From Balaenoptera acutorostrata (Eukaryota > Chordata > Mammalia > Artiodactyla > Balaenopteridae), in the NCBI RefSeq assembly GCF_949987535.1, contig NC_080067.1, forward strand, positions 56,602,405-56,666,404: a DNA stretch of 64,000 nt, read 5' to 3'. The notes beneath the pieces are model-generated. The model was not told the origin of the DNA. It saw only the letters and a program-made list of their open reading frames with translations, and did not search any database. Positions within the stretch are counted from its first letter, which is position 1. Each line of letters begins with the position of its first letter. Both the position numbers and the translations under genes were made by a program. Positions 22,259 through 31,900 of the stretch are shown in pieces.

Positions 22259-23695
22259 GACAGGTGTGAGGTGCTATCTTATTGTGGTTTTGGTTTGCAT
22301 GTCTCTGATGATTAGCAATGTTGAACATTTTTTCATGTACCTGTTGGCCATCTGTATATCTTCTTTGGAAAAACATCTATTCAGGTCTTCTGCCCATTTT
22401 TAATCAGGTTGTTTGGTTTTTTAAAAATGTTGAGTTGTATGAGTTGTTTATATAATTTTGGATATTAACCCCTTTTTGGTCATATCATTTGCAAATATTT
22501 TCTCCCATACAGTAGGCTGTCTTTTCGTTTCATCATGGTTTCCTTTGTTGTACAAAAGCTTTTAAATTGAATTAGGTTCCATTTGTTTATTTTTGCCTTT
22601 GTTTCTTTGCCTTAGGAGACAGATCCAAAAAAATATTGCTGTGATTTATGTCAAAGAGTGTTCTGCCTATGTTCTCTTCTAGGAGTTTTATGGTTTCAGG
22701 TCTTACATTTAGGTCTTTAATCCATTTTGAGTTTACTTTTGTATATGGTATGAGGAAATACTCTAATTTTGTTCTTTTATATGTAGATGTCCAATTTTCC
22801 CAGCACCTTTTATTGAAGAGACTGTCTTTTCTCCGTTATACATTCTTGCCTCCTTTATTATATATTAATTGCCCATAGATGTGTGGGGTTTTTTCTGGGC
22901 TCTCTATTCTGTTCCATTGATCTATGTTTCTGCTTTTGTGCCAGTACCATACTGTTTTGATTTGTGGCTTTGTAGTAGAGTCTAAAGTCAGGAGTGTGAT
23001 ACTGACAGCTTTCTTCTTTTTCGCAAGATATTTTTGGCAATTTGGGGTCTTTTGTGGACATTTACATTTTAGGATTATTTGTTCTAGTTCTGTGAAAAAT
23101 GTCATGGGTATTTTGATAGGGATTGCATTAAATCTATAGATTGCTTTGGGTAGTATGGACATTTTATCAATATTAATTCTCCAATCCAAGAACATGGGAC
23201 AACTTTCCATTTCTTTGTATCATCTTCAATTTCCTTCATCAGTGTTTTGTCAAACAACAAAGTTAGTTGTTTCTTTATTGATTTTCTGTCTAGGTGTTCT
23301 GTCCATTATTGTAAGTGGGATATTGATGTCTCTACTATTATGGTATTGTTGTCAATTTCCCCCTTCAGATCTGTTGGTATTTGCTTTATACATTTAGGTG
23401 TTCTGATGTTGGCTATGTACATATAATTGCTATGTCTTCCTGTTAAATTGATCTTCTATCATTGTATAATGACCTTCTTTGTCTCTAGAGATAGTTTTTG
23501 ACTTAAAGTCTATTTTGCCTAATATAAGTGTAGCCAACCCTGCTGTTTTTGGTCAGCATTTGCATAGGATATCTTTTTCCGTTCCTTCACTTTCAGCCTA
23601 CGTATATCTTTAAATCTAAAGTGAGTCCCGTGTAGAGAGCATATTGCTGGATTTTATTTTTTAATTCATTCAACCACTTTTTGTTTTCTGACTGG
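22259..23695 (-). mobile_element. LINE-1 ORF2 region, minus (second copy)
   Basis: Starts abruptly at the 'caggtgtgaggtgctatc' region of ORF2 antisense, which repeats the part already present near 21085-21120 in the first copy, and continues to 'ttttctgactggagaatg'. It lacks a LINE-1 3' end, so it is a rearranged or recombined fragment. Confidence 0.82.
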
Positions 23696-23701
23696 AGAAT
23701 G

Positions 23702-24050
23702 TCTTAGTCCATCTGGTCTGCTATAACAAAATGCCACAGACTGGGTCGTTTATAAACAAAAGAAATTAATTTCTCACAGTTCTGGAGGCTAGAAGTTAAG
23801 ATCAGGGTGCCAGCACGGTCATGTGGGGACCCTCTTCTGGGTGACAGACTTCTCGTTGTATCCTCACATGACAGAAGGGATAAGGTACCTATCTCAGGCT
23901 TTTTTTAATAAGGACATTAATCTCATTCATGAGGGTGGACCCATCGTGACCTAATCACATCCCAAAAGCCCCAGCTCTAATACCATCACATAAGGCATTA
24001 GGATTTCAACATATGAATTTTGGAGGGAAATAAACATTCAGACCACACCA
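23702..24050 (-). mobile_element. MaLR (MST/MLT-type) LTR, minus
   Basis: Reverse of the MaLR LTR: 'cttagtccatctggtctgct' at one end, 'aatttctcacagttctgg' inside, and 'cattcagaccacacca' at the other. Confidence 0.85.
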
Positions 24051-25121
24051 TTATGTCTCTGGCTCCCCAAAATTCATGTCCATTTTGCTTGCAAAATATG
24101 CTCATTCCATCTCAACAGTCCCCAAAGTCTTAATGTCTTCTAACATTAACTCAAAAGTCCAAGTTTAAAGTCTCATATACATATCCCCTGAATCAGATGT
24201 GCATGAGACTCAAGGTACGATTCATTCTGAGGTAAATTGCTCTCCAGCTGTGAACCCATGAAATAAAACAAGTTATGTGCTTCCAAAATACAATGGCAGG
24301 ACAGGCAATAGGGTAAACTCTCCCAGTCCTAAATGGAGAAATAGGAAAGAAGGGGGTGGCAGGTCCCAAGCAAGTCCAAACCCAACGAGGCAAACCATCA
24401 AATCTTAAGGCTTGAGAATAATCTTTCACCCGATACTCTGCCTGCCAGAGCCCCTGGGATATGGGAATGACCTTTTGCGCACACTGGGGCATCCGTGCCC
24501 CACAGCTTTGCTGGGGGCCGTCCGGGGGGCAATTCTCACTGGCCTGATTTGCACGCTTGCAGCTCTCCCTGTCTGGAATTGCATGCCAGTGGCTCTGCTC
24601 ATCTGCGGTCATGGGAACAGCCACACTCTCATGGCTCCATTGGGCACTGCCCTGGCAGGGGCTCTCTGCAGTAACCTCATCCTCTCTGTGGCCTTCTGCC
24701 GAGGCTGGATGCCCACAGCTCTAGACAGCTCCATTCTTTGACCTCTAGGCAGAGGCAGCCTTGCCCAAGGACTCTGCTGGGCAGGGGTCTGGCCTCCATA
24801 GCTTTGGTAGCATTGCTCCCATGGCTTTGGCTGGCACCACTCACATGGCAATGGGCAAGAACTGGTCTGTTAAAACTGAAGTGATAGATCCCCACCTTTT
24901 GATACCAAGGAAGAAGGCTTAATGATCTCTAAATCGTCTTTGGGGTCTTCCTCCCTTGTCTTAAAGAATATCACATATCCATAGCTCAATAGCTCTACGA
25001 GCCCGTCCTATAAAGTCTAAGAAGTCTGACTGCTTTCCTTCATTCCTTCCTATCTCCTTCCCCGTTAGTTCAAATGGGCTGTTTCCCTTCTGGGTGGCAA
25101 TAGTCATTATTCACACTGTTC
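24051..25121 (-). mobile_element. MaLR internal region remnant
   Basis: Adjoins the LTR and carries MaLR/THE1-like internal text, such as 'cagctgtgaacccatgaaat' and 'ttccaaaatacaatggcagg', followed by the GC-rich 'ctgccctggcaggggctct' part. Open frames here (24193-24895) are broken and show no retroviral domain. Confidence 0.7.
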
Positions 25122-25137
25122 AAAAAGTTTACATGTA

Positions 25138-25471
25138 GGGACTTCCCTGGTGGCGCAGTGGTTAATTATCCACCTGCCAATGCAGGGGACACAGGTTCAA
25201 GCCCTGGTCTGGGAAGATCCCACATGCCGCGGAGCAACTAAGCCCGTGCGCCACAACTACTGAGCCTGTGCTCTAGAGCCCACGAGCCACAACTACTGAA
25301 GCCCGCGCGCCTAGAGCCCGTGCTCCGCAACAAGAGAAGCCACCGCAATGAGAAGCCCACGCACCACAATGAAGAGCAGTCCCCACTCGCCGCAACTAGA
25401 GAAAGCCTGCGTGCAGCAACGAAGACCTAACGCAGCCAAAAATAAATAAATACAATTAATTTATATTAAAA
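25138..25471 (+). mobile_element. CHR SINE, plus, full length
   Basis: Full CHR SINE with target duplications 'aaaaagtttacatgta' (25122-25137) and 'aaaaagtttatatgta' (25472-25487), one mismatch. Confidence 0.96.
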
Positions 25472-25734
25472 AAAAAGTTTATATGTAGTTCTGACACTGT
25501 ATCAATTGTATTTGGAATGTAATTTGAGGCTTTTCCCAGAATATTTATTTAAACTGCCAGATGTAACTTTTTTCCTTCTAAACTTTGCCTGAAAATGTTA
25601 TAATGAAAGATATTTATGTTGCACAAAGTTTGTGAATTAAAAACCAAAATGCCCATGCTATTTTGAAACAGAGGACTAAAGAAGGAGAACATACATACAA
25701 GACATCAAGATTTATAGAAAAGGAAATAGCAACC

Positions 25735-26525
25735 ACTAAAGCCAGAGTATGATCAACAGATAAATGAATAAACAAAATGTGGTATGTGTTTTCCAACAAT
25801 GCAATATTATTCAGCCTTAAAAAGAAATGAACTGCAGAAATTAACATAACATTGTAAATTAACTATACTTAAATTAAAAAAATTTAAAAAAAGAAATGAA
25901 ATTCTGATACATACTTCAACATGGATTGAACCTTGAAGACATTATGCTAAGTCAAATAAGCCAGACATAAAAGAACAGATATTACATAATTCTATTTACA
26001 TGAGGTACATAAGACAGTCAAATTCATAAAGAAAGTAGTATGGTGATGACCAGGGGCGGGAGGAAGGGAAAATTAGGACTTACTGTTTAATGGTTACAAA
26101 GTTTTAGTTTGGGATAATGAAATGTTCTGGACATGAATAGTGGTGATGGTTGCACAAGAGTGTGAATGTACTTAATGCCACTGAATTGTACACTCAGAAA
26201 TGGTTAAATGGTAAATCTTATGTTATTTATATTTTATCACAGTTTTTAAAAAATGGATGGTATGGGTGCAAGGACGGACAACCAGGCCAATAGGAAAAGA
26301 AAGTGAGCACAGAAACAGACCCCCTGGGATGTTGGTATATGATATTAAACCTTAACATCAGTGGGGAAAGAGTGGACTAGCCAATGAACAGTGCTGGACA
26401 ACTGGTCCCTGATATGGTAAAATATAAAATTCCATCCCTAGCTCATCACACATGAATTAAATTACAGTTGAATCCCACTATCAAACTATGAAAGGCCAAA
26501 TTTAAAGATTTCAGAAAAAAAATAT
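25735..26525 (+). mobile_element. LINE-1 3' fragments, plus
   Basis: Sense LINE-1 3' text, such as 'tattattcagccttaaaaag' and 'gaatgtacttaatgccactg', reaches a tail near 26250. ORF2-like text ('agtggactagccaatgaaca') follows to 26460. A small insertion sits at 25822-25898. Confidence 0.78.
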
Positions 26526-26526
26526 A

Positions 26527-26883
26527 GGGGCTTCCCTGGTGGCGCAGTGGTTGAGAATCTGCCTGCCAATGCAGGGGACGCGGGTTCGAGCCCTGGTCTG
26601 GGAAGATCCCACATGCCGCGGAGCAACTGGGCCCGCGAGCCACAACTACTGAGCCTGCGCGTCTGGAGCCTGTGCCCCGCAACGGGAGGGGCCGCGATAG
26701 TGAGAGGCCCGCGCACCGCGATGAAGAGCGGTCCCTGCACCGCGATGAAGAGTGGCCCCCACTTGCCGTAACTAGAGAAAGCCCTCGCACGAACCGAAGA
26801 CCCAACACAGCCAAAAATAAAGAAATAAATAAATAAAGTAGCTATAAAAAAAAAAATGGTTGCAGGGACTTCTATTATAAAAA
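26527..26883 (+). mobile_element. CHR SINE, plus, with extended tail
   Basis: Subtype with 'gcgatagtgagaggcccgcg' and an internal repeat of 'caccgcgatgaagag'. After the A-rich tail there is a further 'ggttgcagggacttctatta' piece before the right target duplication 'aaaaaaaatatag' (left 26514-26526, right 26884-26896). Confidence 0.9.
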
Positions 26884-26954
26884 AAAAAAAAATATAGATG
26901 GTGATATCTGTGAGACATCAGTAAAAAAAGATTTCTTGAACATAGTGTACAAAG

Positions 26955-27422
26955 CTGTATTAGCTTCCTCGGGCTGCTGAACCAAAGTGCCAAAGACTGG
27001 GTGGCTTTCAACAACAGAAATTTATTCTCTCACAGTTCTTGAGGCCAGGAGTCCAAAGTCAAGGTGTCAGTAGATTTCTGAGGCTCTGGGTAGAATCTTT
27101 TCTTGTCTCCTGAGCTTCTGACGAGGGCCGTCAATCCTTGGAGCTCCTTGCTTGCAACTCCCTCACTCCAATCTCTGCCTCTGTTGCCACATGGAGTTCT
27201 CCCTGTGGGTCTCTGTTTCTGTTTCCAAATTTCCTTCTTTAAATAATGAGGACACCAGTCACATTATACAATATTAAGGCCCCAGCCTATTCCACTATGA
27301 CCTCATCTTTACTAATTATATCTGCAACAAACTTCTTTCCAAATAAGGTCACATTCTGTGGTACTGGGGAGGAGGACTTCTACATATCTTTTGTGGGGAC
27401 ACAATTCAACTTATAACAAAAG
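26955..27422 (-). mobile_element. MaLR/MLT-type LTR, minus
   Basis: Reverse LTR with 'ttagcttcctcgggctgctg', 'tttattctctcacagttctt' and a terminal 'acacaattcaacttataaca'. Diverged and old; it lies just beyond the TNFSF10 3' end. Confidence 0.7.
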
Positions 27423-27625
27423 CATTAACTATAAAGGAAAGGACTGATATATTTTAATCACATTATATAAAAAGTGAGCAGTTTCTTTCTTTCTCCTGTA
27501 AGACATGTCAGATAAAGGATACCATGAAAAAGAGATTAGAAGTCCTTTTCCCCATCATTAGTAATCTTGCTACTATAAAACAGAAGTACGAGATACACAA
27601 AAACTACATATTTTAACATGTCATT

Positions 27626-27631
27626 TTTATT
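27626..27631 (-). terminator. TNFSF10: Predicted TNFSF10 polyadenylation signal AATAAA
   Basis: A canonical hexamer on the minus strand about 825 nt past the stop codon, followed by a T-rich stretch in the transcript sense. The assignment rests on position only. Confidence 0.5.
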
Positions 27632-27883
27632 GAAAAAGAAACACATTTAAAAATTTTAGTATAAAAATATAGAGTCATAATTAATTCTTGCCCATCCCTA
27701 AGTTACATTATCAAACAGTTCTTTTTTTTTTTCCCACTTTCCCAGTTCTCCTGCTCACAAGGGGCCAAATTCCCGATTTCTGATTAGCTTATCATTCATT
27801 TTAGAGTCTTTTATCAAAAATATCTTCAGTGCTTTCGGTCAGCCTGACTTTTGGGAGTGAAAAGCACATGTCATTCAGAAATA

Positions 27884-27963
27884 TCGGGATGGCCAAAAAG
27901 TTCGTTCGAGTGGTTACATACGATTACGTAAAAACCCGAACGAACTTTTTGGCCAACCGAAAA
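27884..27963. mobile_element. Mariner-type palindromic MITE inside TNFSF10 3' UTR
   Basis: Inverted arms 'ggccaaaaagttcgttcg' and 'cgaacgaactttttggcc' pair over about 20 bp with a roughly 28-nt loop, and TA lies at both flanks. This is the best preserved of the three copies in the window. Confidence 0.92.
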
Positions 27964-28456
27964 TAGTTCCTTGTTCACTAAACACAACTTTAATTTGTTT
28001 AGTGAAATGATACGGTTTCGAATGGAATTTTCTTATTTCCAAGAGTACGAGGGTACAGAACAACCCCCACAAGGCCCCGCACTGCACCAACTCCCCTGGC
28101 ACACTGCATACCCTGACCGTGACCTTTCAGTGTCTGGTATCTTCGCAAGAGTAGACGGTTAAGGCAGAAGATGTTAATTGCTACACAAATGTTTGTAAAC
28201 TGAGAACCTTCTAGATTTCTGCTAGCAAGCTGATATCAGGTAGAGTCCCAGAAGGTCTTTTGTCAGTTTCTCTTTCTTGGAATAAGTTGGTCACTTTTCA
28301 GAGATACCAAAAAAGCTTGGGTTGTAGAATCTTGTGATTGAGGCTGCTCTGCTCAGGCTGCCTTATTTTGTCAGCTCTTTTGCAGTCTTTTCACAGTATA
28401 TCACTCTGAAAAGTGAAAGGTCTCTCTGGGGGCACTGTTTTTTCTTTGCAGATCAT

Positions 28457-28908
28457 TTAGCCAATTAAAAAGGCCCCGAAAAAACTGGCTTCTTGGTCCA
28501 TGTCAATCAATTGCTCATTAGTTACAGAGACAAAAATTCGATCATTTTCCTTAAGCTCAAATATTCCACCTTGATAGATGGAATAGAGTCCATATTCTGA
28601 ATCTTTAGACCAACAACTATTTCTAGCACTTTTCATCAGCAGTATGGGGTCAGGATAGCCTGTGCATTTGTAAATATATTGTACCATTTGTTTGTTTTTC
28701 TTTCTGTTCTCTTCTGTTGAAACTGTTCCCAAAACCGCCTCAGTTTCCTGAAATCGAAAGTATGTTTGGGAATAGATGTAATAAAACCCTGTTTGGTGGA
28801 TAACCAGCTCTCCATTCCTCAAGTGCAAATTATTCAAGAATGAATGTCCTTTTCTTGACGACTCCCAGGAATTTATTTTCTGGCCCAAAGCTTTTTCATT
28901 CTTGGAGC
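28457..28908 (-). CDS. TNFSF10: TNFSF10 exon 5 (most of the TNF homology domain)
   Basis: The acceptor AG at 28910-28909 is followed by GC, which completes Ser139. The exon encodes residues 140-288, including the aromatic-rich [12 protein letters not shown] strand, the lengthened loop (28744-28694), C220 (28666-28664), the [10 protein letters not shown] zinc-cysteine motif and the conserved C-terminus. TAA is at 28459-28457. Confidence 0.96.
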
Positions 28909-31900
28909 CTGGGATGAAGTTTAGAGAAAAATTAAGTTAGCTTGTAGCAAAACAAGAAGTTTCCCAATAGCTGTGGCTAGCCTATGCTTTGGTTGGGATT
29001 GTAAAGAATTTTAATCTATTATAAAACTTCTTGCTCCTTCAATCTTCCAAGGATTCTAAATTCTAGTCATATAGAAATCTGGAGGCTCCCTTATCACTGT
29101 GATCTGTTGGAAGTCCCTTACTTTTTTGTACCTCATCTACTCTGAATAGTAGCACGGGAATGGTTCACTAAGATGGCAATCTTTACTCCTGCGAAGAATT
29201 TCTGTCCAGAACCCCTGCCTCCTTTCCTGTGCTGGTGAGCTCAGATCAACAATGTAGAAGGAAACCAAAAGAAACATATCTATTTCCTCAAGCTTAGAGC
29301 TCATAAATTCCTGCTATTCTTTTAGGTCTTTTTGGATTCCTCCTTGGTCTTTCTCTAATCCAGTGTCAAAAGCACGATCCAAGCAGAAGGCATTTCTAGT
29401 CCAATAAGACAGGGTACAAGGTTTGGCAAAAAGAGCCCAGATTTAAAGATCTTCAGATCTTTGGATCTTTAAATCCCAAAGACTTTGAATGAAGATGGGC
29501 CTTACTAAGATATGATATTCTTTTAAACTTTGGGCTCATCTCCATGATTGATGCAAAATTGAGTTTTTCAAGAGTTGAAAACAACTATCATATTAATTGA
29601 TGAATAGTAAACAGGAATAGTGAAATAACGATCTCACTCATAGGCAGAACATGTCAACGATTTACAAAACACGAGTTCAGGAATACCATGAAGGCAACTG
29701 TCCAGAAAAAAACAAACAAAAACCAACCAACCAACAAAAAAACCCAACAACCTTTTCATTCATTAACCGATGGCTGAAATTTCTTTAACCTGGAACAAAA
29801 CTTTTTACAATAATAAAAGCACTACTTATTGAGTACTTGCAATGCAACAGCATTTTGCATTAATCTTCACTGTTTTTATGAGTTAAAGATTATCTCTACT
29901 TTGAATATGAAGAAAATGAAGCTTGATTGTATTAAGTAATTTGCTCAAAACAAAGAACTAGGTAAGGAGTAGCTGGGATTCCAATGTGGGTATTTAGATT
30001 GCAAGACCCATGCACTAACCACAGCAGCATATGGACACCTGTTCTACAGTTAATAATTAGGCTTAACCTATTTGGTTAAACCATATGAAACTGACATTTC
30101 TGTAAGTGCAAAGTGGTCAAATATTGGCCAACTTTTTATGGTTCAACCTAAAACAAATGCCACTGGGAGGCCCTGGTGACTCATGGGGAAAGTAGATGAC
30201 TGATTTAGAACCTTTAAAGAGGAGAAAGATTTGATGAAAGAGAGAGAAATTACTTTAAAAAAATAAAGAAGAAGAAAAGCAAAAATGGGGGCATGGGAAA
30301 CTCAAAGTTCTCCCACTTCCACTTCAGAATTTTCTTGAAGCCAGTTATGCCAGGGTAGTAACTAAGCTATTCATCTTGTAATCTTGCTTCTGAAAAGAGT
30401 CAATCTGAGACTTGATTACTACTGAGCATTTTGTAGATAGCCATATAAACATTTCCGATACAAGTTAAAAGAATAAATTATTTGGAACAAATTCTCCCAT
30501 TCCCTTCTTTTAAACCATATATTCATTGTTTCTCTTACTTAGAGCTGAGAATGTGCTTCTCCGATTGGTCCCAGTTATGTGAGCAGCTACCCTCTGAGGA
30601 CCTTTTGCTCTTTCTAGGTGAGGAATATTTTGTTGCTTTTCTAAAAGAGAAATGACAAAGAATCATCAGCACTTGTCAAACATGTCTCAGATACATTGCT
30701 GTTCACAGCTCTTATCAATCAAGCATTGTAGGCACACTGGGCTCCCAAAGTTGATTATATGGGTTTTCATAAAACCAATTTACATTTTAGTATTATAATC
30801 AGTCTACTTCAGCCTATGTTGAATTTGAAAAGTACTTTAGATGGGAAGGGTAAGCAGTAACTTGGGCTAAAATCTATCGACATCTCAGGGGTAAGGTTCA
30901 ACTAGAATATAACAAAGTGAAGATTCTGACCCTTTTCCTAAACTACAATAATAACAACAAAACTGTGGACTTATAATATCCCTGCTGAGGCACTTAAAGT
31001 GCACTAATAACCAGGTACTGGCAAATTTCCACTTTGAGTTATATATAGAAACAGAGTGATACCAATTTTTATCATCTCAATTATTTTTTCCTCCCTGCTA
31101 GATACTACATACTCTAAAGGAGTAGCGGTGATAACAATTGTCCAGAGATGCTACAAACTGGTATCCAACAGTCATTTCCCTCACCTCCCAAAGGGAATAT
31201 GAAATGACATAATGGTCATGATAACCAGTATATGAGCATAAAAATCACTGATTCACTAGATCATAATAAATAACATTTATTGACCACCATCCGAAGTACT
31301 TTGGAGCAGACGGAAAGACTACAAATTCAACAAACTACTCTTTTAAAAAATCAGCTCAAACTTCCCAGGATGTTTACGCTGGTTGTTGAGATAAATTATA
31401 CATTTTCATCAAGCAAGTACGTCCAGGGACAAGGCAGTGCTCCACAGGGACTTCAAAGATGAATCACTGATTACACTGACTGAGCCCTCAAGGGACTTAC
31501 AGTTTTTAGGGAAGACACAAATTAGAAAGTGAAAATTAACCTATAAGAAATAGAAATGAAGGGTGATGGTTGTTCAGGGGAGGGAAAGATTCCTATTTGT
31601 TGGAAAGCTGAGGTCAGGGGAGGGTTTGGACTAAGGCCCTTTCATTCACTTACTCCAGCAAACCAAAGTGCCCATCACATCTATGCCTGACACTCTTCTA
31701 GGAAGATTGAGAAAGAACTATAAACAAACAAATGCAAGAAAGCATTTGAGGGGCAGGACAATTCTCTGAAATGGGTGGGGCTGGGGAGGCTTGGGACCCA
31801 CAGCAATGGGAAAAGGGCATTCCCAGAGATCTAGAATAGTGTCCCCAAGGCAGGATGCACAAAGCATTCCTGGGACACAGGCATCAGAGGAGTTCAGTTT

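Larger units (their letters stand above)
27605..28456 (-). other. TNFSF10: TNFSF10 3' untranslated region (predicted)
   Basis: From the TAA at 28459-28457 to a minus-strand AATAAA at 27631-27626, giving about 830-850 nt, similar to the 3' UTR of human TRAIL. The end position is inferred. The UTR contains an inserted mariner hairpin at 27884-27963. Confidence 0.65.
28909..30538 (-). other. TNFSF10: TNFSF10 intron 4
   Basis: A 1630-bp GT-AG intron. It holds a 12-bp inverted repeat at 29440-29475, a C/A-rich patch near 29708-29752 and a MIR at 29815-30035. No other gene was seen. Confidence 0.8.

Noticed and set aside
24193..24895. Several frames of 72-143 residues
   Set aside because: They lie in a MaLR internal region and are interrupted; no retroviral or cellular domain is visible.
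28457..28908. Possible frameshift in TNFSF10 exon 5 because of the longer loop
   Set aside because: The frame is continuous through conserved strands on both sides; the extra residues are an in-frame difference, not a break.
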